From Orientallactaga sibirica (Eukaryota; Chordata; Mammalia; Rodentia; Dipodidae): 64,000 nt of DNA. Below, piece after piece: positions 38,101 through 47,704 of the stretch (positions are counted from its first letter, which is position 1; each line of letters opens with the position of its first letter). Location of the stretch: assembly GCA_036365145.1 (NCBI GenBank), contig JAEOAD010000052.1:15172001-15236000 (forward strand), written 5' to 3'. Both the position numbers and the translations under genes were made by a program. The notes under the pieces are model-generated. The model did not search any database and had not been told where the DNA came from. It saw only the letters and a list, made by a program, of their open reading frames with translations.

Positions 38101-39903
38101 TGATCCAAGACTGAACACTACACGATGCTGATCCAAGACTGTGTAAGCTGTGCACACTGCCAAGTCTAACTTCCTGCCACAGCCCTAAATCTGCATGCTA
38201 TAGAGCCCAAGAATTTCCTCCATGTCAAATATGCATGCTAATAGCAGCAGCAGCAGAGAAGGAGCTGCCACAAATGATCAAAGAGTAAACGGAGCTGGGT
38301 GTGGTAGCACACGCCTTAATCCCAGCACTCAGGAGGCAGAAGTAGGAGGATCACCATGAGTTCAAGGCCACCCTGAGAATACAGAGTGAATTCCAGGTCA
38401 GCCTGGGCTAGAGCGAGACCTTACCTTGAAAAACCAAAAGAAAAAAAAAAGTAGACTGTAAGTTTCAGAACACACTGCATTACAACTAATGGATAAGCAA
38501 AATCAGAACATAACTCTTGAGGATCAATCTGGTACCTTTCTATTTAAATACTTTTTTGCAGAAAGAGACTTAAGAAAGAACAGACTCTCTTTGATCAATC
38601 TGGCTTTCTATTTAAATACTTTTAGAAGCAGAAAATGGGTATGCCAGGGTTCTAGCCACTGCAAATGAACTCCAGATACATGCACCTCTTTGTGCATCTG
38701 GCTTTACATGGATTACTCAGGGAAATCAAACCCAAGTCATTAGATTTTGCAAGCAAGCACCTTAACCATTGAGCCATCTCTCCAGCCCCATCTGGATTCA
38801 TATGGACAGGGATGGAGAATAGAAAAGATGGAGGGCTACAGAATACTTCAAAAGTGATGACAATGTTCTAAAATTGACTGTGGTGATGGTTGCACAACTC
38901 TGCCTGGTCCTGTGAAGGTACTAAAAGCATTGAGAGGCTAGAGAGATGGCTTAGTGGTAAAGGCACTTGACTACAAAGCCTAAGAATCCAGGTTCAATTT
39001 GCCAGGTCCCATGTAGCCAGATGTGGCCCATGTGTCTGGAATTGTTTGCAGTGGCTAGAGGCCCTGGCATGCCTATTCTCTCAATCTCTCCCTCCCTCCT
39101 TCCTCTAATAAATAAAATGTTTTAAATGTAAAAAATATGTAAATAAATAAATAACCACTGACATGTACACTTGAAATGGGTAAATTTACCAGGTATGGTA
39201 GCACACACCTTTAATCCCAGCACTTGGGAGGCAGAGGTAGGAGGATCACCCTGAGACTGTTCAAGGACACCCTGAGACTACAGAGTGAATTCCAGGTCAG
39301 CCTGGACTAGAGCAAGACACTACCTCAAAACTAAATAAAAACAAAAATATTTCAATTTGGCTGGAGAGATGGCTTAACAGTTAAGGTACTTGCCTGCAAA
39401 GCCAAAGGACCCAGATTTGACTCCTCAGGACCCACATAAGCAATATGTACAGAGGGTACACGCATCTGGAATTCATCTGCAGTGGCTAGAGGCCCTGGTG
39501 CACCATTCTCTCTCTCTACCTGCCTATTTCTATCTCTCTCTCAAATAAATAAAAATATTAAATATATATATTTTTTAATTTGTTTTGTTTGTTTTTTCAA
39601 GGTAGAGTCTGACTCTAAACTCACAGCAATCCTTCTGAGACTCCCCAATGTAACCACCTGGAGAAATGGTTTAGTGGTTAAGCACTTGCCTGTAGTTTAA
39701 GGACCCGGTTCATGGCTCCGATTCCCCAGGACTCATGTAAGCCAGATGCACAAGGCAGCGCATGCATCTGGAGTTCATTTGCAGTGGCTAGAGGCCCTGG
39801 CATGCCCATTCTCTCCCTGCCTCTTTCTCTGTCTGCCTGTCGCTCAAAAATAAAAATAAAAATAAAAATAAACAAAGGCAATGAATATACATATATATAC
39901 ATA

Positions 39904-39949
<46 letters not shown>

Positions 39950-40934
39950 GAGAGAGAGAGATAGAGAATGGGCATGCCAGCGGCATCTCAGCCATGAACA
40001 AACTCCACATGTATGCGCCCCCTTGTGGTGTGTGGTATTGCACCCTTGCGTCACTTGCGTCTGGCTAACATGGGACCTAGAGAATCAAACAGGCATTCTT
40101 AGGCTTGGCAGGCAGGCACCTTAATGGCCAAGCCATTTCTCCAACCCTGAATATATTTTTTAAATTGGCAAATTTAGGGATAGGGACAAATGATAAGACA
40201 AGGTCTGTGCATCATTGTAGAAATTCAAGACCCTGGGTCCAATCCCTGGCACCACAAAAATAAATTAAAAAGTAAATAAAATGAGCAAAGGATTTAAACA
40301 AATATATTTCAAAATGTACACCAATACCAATGTTCAACTCTCCAGGTCCCATATAAGCCACAAGATAACACAAGCTCACAAGGTCACACATGCACACAAG
40401 GTGGCACATGCATCTGGAGTTCGATTGCAGTGGCTGGAGGCCCTGGTGCACCAATTCTCTCTCTCCTCTTTCTCTCATAAAGGTGTGTGTCATATGTATA
40501 TATGTATGTATGTATGTATATGTGTATATACACACACATATACACATATATATGAAAAGAAAAGAAGCCAGGCATGGCAGCACATACCTTTAATTCTAGC
40601 ACTTGGGAAGCAGAGGCAGGGCAATCACCATGAGTTCAAGGCTACCCTAAGACTACTGAGTGAATTGCAGGTCAGCCTAGGCTAGAATAAGATGCTACAT
40701 TGAAAAACCAAAAATAAATAAATAAAAGCCGAGTGTGGTGGCGCATGCCTTTAATCCCAGCACTTGAGAGTCAGAGGTAGAAAGATCACTGTGAGTTCAA
40801 GGCCACCCTGAGACTACCACATGAATTCCAGGTTAGCCTAGAGTGACCTGGAAAAACAAAACAAAACAAAAAGAATGTGATAATAGTAAATTTACCTCTT
40901 GTCTATCTCTATCTTCTATCACTTCTAAATAACT

Positions 40935-40977
<43 letters not shown>

Positions 40978-43451
40978 AGGTAGGGTCTGGCTCTAGCCCA
41001 GGCTGACCTGGAATTCGCTATGCAGTCTCAGGGTGGCCTTGAACTCATGGCGATCCTCCTACCTCTGCCTCCCCAGTACTGGGATTAATGGCGTACGCCA
41101 CCACAACCAGCTTAAATAACTTCATCTTAATCAACACTGTTTCAGAGTTCAAAGGTATCTCAGATTCTCTCAAAAGTCCAGAAACAGCCGGGCGTGGTGA
41201 CACACACCTTTAATCCCAGCACTCGAGGCAGAAGCAAGAGGACGCCATGAGTTTCAGGCCACCCTGAGACTATATAGTGAATTCCAGGTCAGCCTGGGCT
41301 ACAGCAAGACCTTACCTAAAAAAAAAAAAAAAAAGCTGGGTGTGGTGATGCAGCCTTTAATCCCAGCACTTAGGGGGCAGAGACAGGAAGACTGCCATGA
41401 GGTTGAGGCCACCCTGAGACTATATAGTGAATTCCAGGTCAGCCTGAACTAGAGTGAAACCCTATCTTGAAAAAACAAAAACAAAAACAAACAAATAAAT
41501 AAATAATAAACAAACAAACATAACAAAAAACAAAAAACCTTGTTAGAATGGTGGTGCACATCTTTAATCCAACATTTGGAAGGCAGAGGTAGGAGGATCA
41601 CCATGAGTTCAAGGCCACCCTGAGATTACACTGTGAGTTCCAGGTCAGCCTGGGCTAGAGGAAGACCCTACCTAGAAAAACCAAAAAAGAAAAAAAAAGT
41701 CTACAAATTACATCAACCACAGGGTAATAAATAGGTATTCAATGAAAATCACTTACTTGAATGTGTTCTGGGCCTTCTCAATAAATTTCATTACCTAAAA
41801 GAAAAAGAAGCCAATTACAGTACGATCTCATTTGAACATAAAACCAGGGATCCCTCCCCCCCACCCCCGAGTGGCATACCTGATCAAATCTGGTAGTAAA
41901 GAGATTGAGCGATGTCACTATGCCACCATTTGGCCCAAGTCCGTATCTGACACTCAGTTGAAGATTTAAATTGCATACATTAGGTTGTACAGTTCACACC
42001 TCGATTATTACTCATCCAAATAGCATCATGGCATTAGTGTCCCATTAACGGATACTGACAACCTAGTCCTTGACAGTCACATAACCCCAGTGTCATAGGA
42101 ATTCATTCACTATCAACGACTTCCTAGTTAACCATCTTAGGTATGGCCACACACCATGAAGACAGCAAAGTGACCAAACTTTGAGTCAGACAGAGACAGC
42201 GTGCTGGCATTAACCACTAAGATCATGTATAGGGTCTAGGGAGATGGCTCAACATTTAAGGTGCTTGCCTGCAAAGCCTAAGGACCCAGGTTCAATTCCC
42301 CAGTACCTAAATAAAGCCAGATGCACAAAGTGGCACACGCATCTGGAGTTAATTTGCAGTAGGTAGAAGCCTTGGGACACCCATATTCTCTCTCTCTCTC
42401 TCTCCCATAAGATAAATCATTTAAAATTCTTCAAAAAAAAAAAAAAAAAAAAAGAACAGAGCCGGGTGTGATGGCACACACCTTTAATCCCAGCACTCGG
42501 GAGTCAGAGGTAGAAGGATCACTGTGAGTTTGAGGACACCTTGAGACAATATAGCTAGTTCCAGGTCAGCCTGAGCTACAGCAAGACCCTACCTCAAAAA
42601 ATAAAAAAAAGTTTTAAAATTTTTTAAAAGATTATGTATATTCTCAGTAATCATGTATACTCTAAGTAATCAAACCTGTTGAGTAGAATTAATCTTCTTA
42701 GCCTATAGGGAGTTACCTACTATCTATATGGGCATCTACACATGCCATGAAGAAATGTACTAGAAATGAATCCAACTAAACACTCCTCTATGAGTTTCCT
42801 GGTCTGAAGCATAGTCAACAACGAAAACATCCATTATCCAAAGCAATCTGATCTAGTTACAACAATCTGTACTCTGAGGAGATGGTAAGAACCTGAACTC
42901 ACATGTTTAAATGTATTTCTAAATATCTCAAACACTTCCCCTACCTCCATCTGACACCTTAAAGAAAAAACTACTTAAAGGAAGAGAGTTTTGTGCTGGA
43001 AGAAGTCACCACAAGTGGAGTAGAAAAGGATACTGCTTCATGACTTCTTTATACTTCACAGTGTCCCGGATATCTGAGGGGAGAAGAGGGAGGAGATAGG
43101 AATTTAACACAGATTAACCTCTACATTAAGCCAGCAGGCCTCCAAAGTCATTTCTGCTGTTTTGCTTTGCTTTGCTTTGTTTTAAAGACAGGGTCTCAGG
43201 TAGCTTGAGCTGCCTCAAACTCACTATGTAGCTGAGGATGACTTTAAACTTCTGATGCTCCTGCCTCCACCTCCCAAAAGCTGAGGTTATAGATATGAAC
43301 TATGATATCCAGTTTTGTGGGGTGCTGGGGATTAAATCCAAGGGCTTTATGCATGCTAGGCAAGGACTCTATCAATAATTATTGCCAACCCTTACCTGCT
43401 CCTTCTGCAAGATAAAAGGAAGGTTTTCTCGTGGTATCTGAGTTACTTTCC

Positions 43452-43492
<41 letters not shown>

Positions 43493-44434
43493 CCTTTTTG
43501 GGGTAGGGTTTCACTCTAGTCCAGGTTGACCTGGAATTCACTATGCAGTTCTCAGGATGGCCTTAAACTCACGGTGATGCTCCTACCTCTGCCTCCCATG
43601 TGCTGTAATTAAAAACGTGCACCACCACACCCGGCCTTTTTTTTTTTTTTTTTTTTTTTTTTTGAGGTAGGGTCTCTCTCCAGCCCAGGCTGATGTGGAA
43701 TTCACTATATAGTCTCAAGGTGGCCTCAAATTTACAATCTTCCTACCTCTGCCTCCCAACTGCTGGGATTAAAGACATGTGCCACCATGCATGTCCAGCT
43801 CCACATATCTTTTTCCTGTTGTTGTTTTTTTTAATTTTTATTTATTTGAGAGAGAGAAAATGGGCATGCCAGGGCCTCCAGCTGCTGCAAATGAACTCCA
43901 GACACATGTGCCACCTTGTGCATCTGGCTTACATGGGTCCTGGGAAATCAAACTTGGGTCCTTTGGCTTACATGGGTCCTGGGAAATCAAACTTGGGTCC
44001 TTTGGCTTTGCAGACAAGCTCCCCAATTGCTAAGCCATCTCTCCAGCCCTCTTTTATTTTTAATAATTTTTAAATATTTTATTTTATTTATTTGAGGGGG
44101 ACATATAGAGAGAGAATGGGTATGCCAGGACCTCCAGCCACTGAAAACAAATTCCATATATATGCACCACCTTGTTTATCTATCTGGCTTACATGGGTGC
44201 TAGGGAATCAAACCTGGGTCCTTAGGCTTCACAGGCAAGCGCCTTAACCACTAAGCCATCTCTCTAGCCCCTCTTTTCGTTCTTTAAAAAAAAAAATTAA
44301 AAGCCGGGAATGGTGGCGCACTCCCAGCACTTGGGAGACAGAGTTAGGAGGACTGCCATGAGTTCAAGGCCATCCTGAGACTACATAGTGAATTCCAGGT
44401 CAGCCTGAGCTAGAATGAAACCCTACCTCGAAAA

Positions 44435-44478
<44 letters not shown>

Positions 44479-45347
44479 GTGGCATACACCTTTAATCCCA
44501 GCACTCTGGAGGCAGAGGTAGGAGGATCCTGTGAGTTCAAGGCCACCCTGAGACATAGTGAATTACAGGTCAGCCTGGGCAACAGTGAAACCCTACCTCC
44601 AACCCCCCCAAAAAAAAATTAATTAATTAATTTTTAAAAATTACCCAGTGTAGCAATGTCTGCCTTTAATCCCAGCACTTGGGAGGCAGAAGTAGGAGGA
44701 TCGCTGTGAGTTTGAGGCCAGCCTGGGACTACAGAGTGAGTTCCAGTTCAGCCTGGGCTAGATAGAGTGAAACCCTACCTCTTAAAAAAATTTAAAAAAA
44801 GAAGCAGCTGGGCATGGTGGTGCATGCCTTTAATCCCAGCCCTAGGGAGGTAAAGGTAGGAGGATCACTGTGAGTTTGGGGCCACCCTGAGACTACATAG
44901 TGAATTCCAGGTCAGCCTGGACTAGAGTGAAACCCTACCTCAAAAAAAATAAAATTAAAATTGGGCTGGAGAGATGGCTCAGAGGTTAAGGCACTTGCCT
45001 CAGAGCCTAATGACCTGAATTCGTTTCCCTAGTACCCATGTAAAGCCAGATGCACAAGGTGGCTCTTATGCATATGGAGTTTATTTGCAGTGGCTGGAGG
45101 CCCCTGGTGCACCCATTCTCTGTTTCTCTTCTATCTCTCTCTGCTCTCAAATAATTAAAATGTTTTTAAAAAAAAAAAAAGTTAAAAAAATGAAAACAGA
45201 AGCTGGGTATGGTAGCTCACGCCTTTAATCCCAGCAGTTGGGAGGCAGAGGTAGGAGAATTGCTGTGAGTTCAAGGCCACCCTGAGGCCGCATAGTGAAT
45301 TCCAGGTCAGCCTGGGCCAGAGTGAGACCCTACCTCGAAAAACCAAA

Positions 45348-45431
<84 letters not shown>

Positions 45432-46368
45432 AACAAACAAACAAACAAACAAACAGAAAACAGAAAACTGCCAGGTTGGAGGCTGTCCATGCTCTGTGAG
45501 ACACTTCACACAATGCCAGGACAGTTCACTCACCAATATTGGCAGGAAAGGGGACTTCATGTACGGCTGGGTCCAAGTTGATCACATAAGGTGGAGAGCC
45601 TTGGCTGTGCAGGTGTCCCGTGAGCCTCTGCAGAAACATGGGGAGAGGGTCATGGGTGAGGATCAAAGGACCAGGGACCTTCCATTCCTTTACTATTTCC
45701 TTCTACCGGAATATGCTTGTGCCAACTATCAACCCTCAGTTCGAATGTTATCCCGCTTTATTACCAACCTATCACAGCCTCCCTGCTCCACTTCTCTTCA
45801 CTGAATTCTTACGTGTCTCTAAGGGTTTCTCTGCCATCTCCTTCACTCAAACATTAACTCCGTGAAAGCAGGAACCTGTCAACTTGATTCCCGCTACATT
45901 CCCAGTGCCTGGCACATGGGAACTGCATTCAGGAATACTTCCCCCGAAACCATGTGTGCTAGCAGAGAGAGAGAGAGAGAGAGAGAGTGTGTGTGTGTAG
46001 ATCGATATATATATATATATATATAATTTAATTTTATATAATTATATAAAATATAGACAGATAGATAGATCTACACACATACATACATACATGCACAGAA
46101 AGCCGCCTCCCCCGCCCGGGCTGGAGTCTCCGCCCCGACGGAAAGAACCGGAGTCGGGGGCTTGTCCACGCGCCCGGAACTCCAACTCGACAGCCACCTC
46201 CCTCCCTTTCTCCCCGGCCTTCCCATCGCCCCCAGCCCCACACTACCTCCCGCGCACCTGCACAAAGGTAGTTTTTCCGGACCCCGCCATGCCCAGGACG
46301 AGCAGACACACGGGGAGCTGAGGAGCCGCGGACGCTTGTGGATGCTCGGGAGCCACGGGCGCCGCCAT
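18590..46368 (-). CDS. GPN1: GPN1 (GPN-loop GTPase 1; XAB1), full coding region
   Basis: Fourteen coding exons on the minus strand, all GT/AG, join into 373 residues (human 374 as I recall). The protein is a GPN-loop GTPase that works with GPN3 in assembly and nuclear import of RNA polymerase II. Visible motifs: P-loop GMAGSGKTT (residues 26-34), the family-defining Gly-Pro-Asn (86-88), G3 DTPG (122-125), G4 NKTD (189-192), an acidic [13 protein letters not shown] tail and the C-terminus AQYWKRNK. The ATG at 46368 opens [13 protein letters not shown]. Exons 6 and 7 occur twice because of a 3.7 kb tandem duplication; the 373-residue model uses one copy. Using both would add 58 residues in frame. 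The gene is convergent with SUPT7L. Identification is firm; the duplicated exons are the only structural anomaly. Confidence 0.97.
18673..21190. repeat. GPN1 intron 13: SINEs and unique sequence
   Basis: B1 minus 18770-18910; decayed B1 18930-19035; unique sequence 19040-19600; B1 plus 19605-19750, 19765-19895, 20060-20215 and 20495-20660; B2-like minus fragment 19890-19975; decayed B1 minus 20320-20475; ID-like plus 20675-20760; B2-like plus 20785-21003. Confidence 0.7.
21191..21298 (-). CDS. GPN1: GPN1 exon 13 (acidic tail)
   Basis: 108 bp; acceptor CACTCCAG|ACAGGG, donor CAGAG|GTGAGT. Encodes the acidic [17 protein letters not shown] segment. Confidence 0.94.
22416..22506 (-). CDS. GPN1: GPN1 exon 12
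   Basis: 91 bp; acceptor CATATAG|GCAAGT, donor CAAAG|GTACTG. Encodes [15 protein letters not shown] through GTSK. Confidence 0.93.
23616..23655 (-). CDS. GPN1: GPN1 exon 11
   Basis: 40 bp; acceptor CCCACAG|GGAGTA, donor CACTG|GTAAGA. Encodes [13 protein letters not shown]. Confidence 0.93.
25308..25390 (-). CDS. GPN1: GPN1 exon 10
   Basis: 83 bp; acceptor TTTGACAG|GTGGTG, donor GAAAG|GTGAGG. Encodes [15 protein letters not shown] through EEYER, including the G5-like SAV. Confidence 0.94.
25391..27290. repeat. GPN1 introns 9 and 8: SINEs
   Basis: Intron 9: B2-like minus 25470-25705, 25880-26085 and 26145-26315, with a 46-base T run at about 26099-26145; B1 minus 25720-25855. Intron 8: unique sequence 26610-27030, then B2-like plus 27035-27255. 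Confidence 0.72.
26460..26606 (-). CDS. GPN1: GPN1 exon 9
   Basis: 147 bp; acceptor GGGACAG|ACTGAC, donor CTCAGG|GTAAGT. Starts [16 protein letters not shown], completing NKTD, and ends YSSLR. Confidence 0.96.
27291..27336 (-). CDS. GPN1: GPN1 exon 8
   Basis: 46 bp; acceptor CTTTTCAG|CATCTT, donor ACAAA|GTAAGT. Encodes [16 protein letters not shown]; the NK of the G4 motif ends this exon. Confidence 0.94.
27938..29880 (+). pseudogene. L1 ORF2 remnant (reverse transcriptase C-terminal half), broken
   Basis: The translated pieces match L1 ORF2p: RT motif [18 protein letters not shown], then DDMILYL, then the C-terminal part with [18 protein letters not shown]. The usual residues before the two catalytic aspartates are missing: the sequence goes from IQIGRE straight to DDMILYL, an apparent in-frame loss that removes the Phe-Ala of the catalytic motif. 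There is also a frameshift near 28650 and a stop at 29222. It is dead and incomplete; the endonuclease domain is absent. Confidence 0.9.
27938..31227 (+). mobile_element. 5'-truncated LINE-1 with partial ORF2 and 3' UTR
   Basis: Inserted in GPN1 intron 7, antisense to the gene. The 17-base sequence AAAAAGTTACCCAGTTT flanks it at 27921-27937 and 31228-31244, a target-site duplication. It starts inside the reverse transcriptase region of ORF2 ([14 protein letters not shown]), so it is 5' truncated. The ORF2 remnant is broken into three pieces: 27938-28682, then a frame change to about 28636-29223, then a stop and 29275-29880. A 3' UTR with G-rich tracts follows, ending TTGTCAATAAATAAATTAATT and an AAAT-rich tail. 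Confidence 0.95.
33927..34021 (-). CDS. GPN1: GPN1 exon 7 (copy in the clean repeat unit)
   Basis: 95 bp between acceptor GTTCTAG|GCATCC and donor GCATGCAG|GTAACC. Starts in phase 0 and ends with two bases of a Ser codon completed by exon 8. Confidence 0.95.
34248..34326 (-). CDS. GPN1: GPN1 exon 6 (copy in the clean repeat unit)
   Basis: 79 bp between acceptor TGACTCAG|ATATGT and donor GCCCTG|GTGAGT. Completes Lys117 from exon 5 and ends in phase 0. Contains DTPG. Confidence 0.95.
37635..37729 (-). CDS. GPN1: GPN1 exon 7, promoter-proximal duplicate copy
   Basis: 95 bp, identical to 33927-34021, splice sites intact (TTCTAG|GCATCC; TGCAG|GTAATC). Encodes [17 protein letters not shown] through LYAC. 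Same caveat as the duplicate exon 6. Confidence 0.6.
37954..38032 (-). CDS. GPN1: GPN1 exon 6, promoter-proximal duplicate copy
   Basis: 79 bp, identical to 34248-34326, with intact acceptor (TGACTCAG|ATATGT) and donor (CCCTG|GTGAGT). Encodes [19 protein letters not shown] through EAL, including the G3 motif. It lies in the structurally scrambled second copy of the tandem duplication, so it may be an assembly artefact. Confidence 0.6.
38033..41756. repeat. GPN1 intron 5: end of duplication unit 2, then SINEs and microsatellites
   Basis: After the duplication ends at 39880: (TA)n 39887-39930; B2-like minus long subfamily 39935-40150 with a perfect reverse CTCF-like core at 40015-40028; a decayed B2-like plus 40330-40500 with (TATG)n; B1 plus 40565-40715, 40727-40875, 41188-41335, 41336-41480 and 41550-41690; B1 minus 40978-41115 with a 38-base T run. 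Confidence 0.72.
41757..41794 (-). CDS. GPN1: GPN1 exon 5
   Basis: 38 bp; acceptor CTTTTAG|GTAATG, donor TTCAA|GTAAGT. Encodes [12 protein letters not shown] plus two bases of a Lys codon. The intron to exon 4 is only 85 bp. Confidence 0.93.
41880..41946 (-). CDS. GPN1: GPN1 exon 4 (GPN motif)
   Basis: 67 bp; acceptor GTGTCAG|ATACGG, donor GATCAG|GTATGC. Encodes [16 protein letters not shown] through RFDQ, carrying the Gly-Pro-Asn loop. Confidence 0.95.
43034..43073 (-). CDS. GPN1: GPN1 exon 3
   Basis: 40 bp; acceptor CCCCTCAG|ATATCC, donor AAGCA|GTATCC. Encodes [14 protein letters not shown] together with split codons at both ends. Confidence 0.93.
45346..45455 (+). repeat. (AAAG)n/(AAAC)n microsatellite
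   Basis: About 22 uninterrupted AAAG units followed by about five AAAC units, growing out of the A-rich tail of a B1 element in GPN1 intron 2, 79 bp from exon 2. Confidence 0.95.
45534..45627 (-). CDS. GPN1: GPN1 exon 2
   Basis: 94 bp; acceptor TTTCTGCAG|AGGCTC, donor ATATTG|GTGAGT. Encodes [14 protein letters not shown] through FPANI. The INLDPA motif is present. Confidence 0.95.
45628..46257. other. GPN1 intron 1: mostly unique, compound microsatellite
   Basis: No SINE seen. A (GA)n(GT)n(AT)n compound tract spans about 45965-46025, and (GATA)/(CATA) repeats continue to about 46093. The stretch next to exon 1 is CpG-rich, part of the promoter island. Confidence 0.7.
46258..46368 (-). CDS. 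GPN1: GPN1 exon 1
   Basis: 37 codons from the ATG to donor GTGCAG|GTGCGC, phase 0. Contains the P-loop. Confidence 0.95.
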
Positions 46369-46500
46369 CTTCCCCCGGCCACGCCCACCACACGCGGCTG
46401 ACGTCACGCGCACGAGCGACTCGGGAAAGACGGGCTGTGATTGGCCAGCCGGCTGCGCGGGGCGGTGTCCGATTGGACCTCGGAGAGAGGGTGGGGTCAG
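46369..46500 (-). promoter_or_regulatory. GPN1: GPN1 promoter: CRE and two CCAAT boxes
   Basis: A CpG-rich, SINE-free segment just upstream of the GPN1 ATG. It has a perfect palindromic cAMP-response/ATF element TGACGTCA at 46399-46406. ATTGG sequences at 46440-46444 and 46472-46476 are CCAAT boxes for minus-strand transcription. The order CRE then two CCAAT boxes is typical of TATA-less housekeeping promoters. Confidence 0.75.
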
Positions 46501-46504
46501 AGTT

Positions 46505-47653
46505 CCTGGTGTGGCGCAAACCTGTAATCCTCGCCCTGGGGAGGCTGAGACCTAAGAAATACGGCTGCTGGCAGGTGTGGTGGCCACGCCTTTGGAGGAT
46601 CGCTGAGTTCGACATCAGCCTGGGCTAGAGGGAGACCCTACCTGTACGGGGGCGGGGAAGGGGGGAACAAAATCAAATTGAACTATACATGCAAATTAAA
46701 TAAAAACTACAACATCTTAACTAACAAAATGGAAGCGTTCTGGACAAAGATTACGCAAAAATCTAACCTGTGAACTCTTATTTCCTTCTGGAAGTACTCC
46801 ACAATTTAAGAGGGCTCCTTAAGACACTTATGAAACAGACGGCTGTGCTAGGACCTGTCTACCTGCAATCACTTAAGTTAGATCAGACGTAATCAGTCCC
46901 CCAGGGCAAAGCAGCAAATTGTTACTCATCACCTATCTCTTCAGATGTGTTTATTTTTCTCTGTAGAGTGCACATAATATAAAACTTATGATTCCAAAAT
47001 TGATAGGTTTCTACCTTACTTTCCAGTCATTGGGTACCAGGTCCTACAGCACTTTCCTCTTAGGCCACTCCTCAGTCAGTTCAGTTCAGCTCATGCAAGT
47101 GGTACACAGCTAGCTATCTTGGCAGAATACCTCTGAACTTGGGCCCCGTTCTTTGGCTCCAGACTCAGCTTCTTTTATTTATTTTTTTAACTTTTAAAAA
47201 TATTTTATTACTTATTTATTTGAGAGAGAGAGAGAGATAATGGGCGCACCAGATCCTCTAGCCACTGCAAACGAATTCCAGACACATGCACCACCTTGTG
47301 CATCTGGCTTATGTGGGTACTGGGGAATAGAACCTGGGTGTTTGGGCTTTGGAGGCAAGCACCTTAACAGCGAAACCATTGCTCCAACCCTTAACCTTTT
47401 TTGAAATTTTATTTTTATTCATTTGTTTGAGAGAGAGGGAGATAGAGAAAGATAATGGGTGCACCAGGGCCTCTAGCCACTGCAAACAAACTCCAGATGC
47501 ATTGCATATGCAAACAAACTCCAGATACATTGCACATCTGGCTTTATGTGGGTCCTGGGGAATTGAATCTGAGTCCTTTGGCTTTGCAGTAAGTGCCTTA
47601 ACTGCTAAGCCATCTCTCCATGCCCTTTATTTTAACTTTTATTGTTTTATTTT

Positions 47654-47704
<51 letters not shown>

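Larger units (their letters stand above)
36165..39880 (+). repeat. Tandem duplication in GPN1, unit 2 (scrambled copy)
   Basis: Direct repeat of 32433-36147, separated from it by 17 bases. Long stretches and both exons are identical. Between them are many one-base homopolymer losses, small deletions and misplaced local fragments: part of exon 6 recurs at about 38070, GTCCATGTTGGTAATGAA recurs at 37023 and 37222, and TTTCTATTTAAATACTTTT recurs near 38539 and 38604. The long B2-like SINE that is clean at 33186-33455 is shuffled at 36894-37165. Confidence 0.9.
41947..45533. repeat. GPN1 introns 3 and 2: SINEs, (AAAG)n
   Basis: Intron 3: unique sequence 41950-42230 and 42610-43030, B2-like plus 42236-42440, B1 plus 42455-42605. 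Intron 2: ID-like minus 43310-43395; B1 minus 43495-43635 and 43665-43800; B2-like minus 43840-44050 (39-bp internal duplication) and 44085-44275; B1 plus 44300-44430, 44475-44600, 44650-44790, 44810-44945 and 45200-45345; B2-like plus 44962-45165; (AT)n 44429-44473; (AAAG)n then (AAAC)n 45346-45455. Confidence 0.72.

Noticed and set aside
45295..45804. 169-codon open frame with long Lys/Glu repeat
   Set aside because: It comes from translating an (AAAG)n microsatellite and a B1 tail across GPN1 exon 2 on the wrong strand.
46034..46615. 193-codon minus-strand open frame over the GPN1 promoter
   Set aside because: It is in a different frame from GPN1 exon 1 and runs through a CpG island and an old B1. 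GC-rich sequence has few stops.
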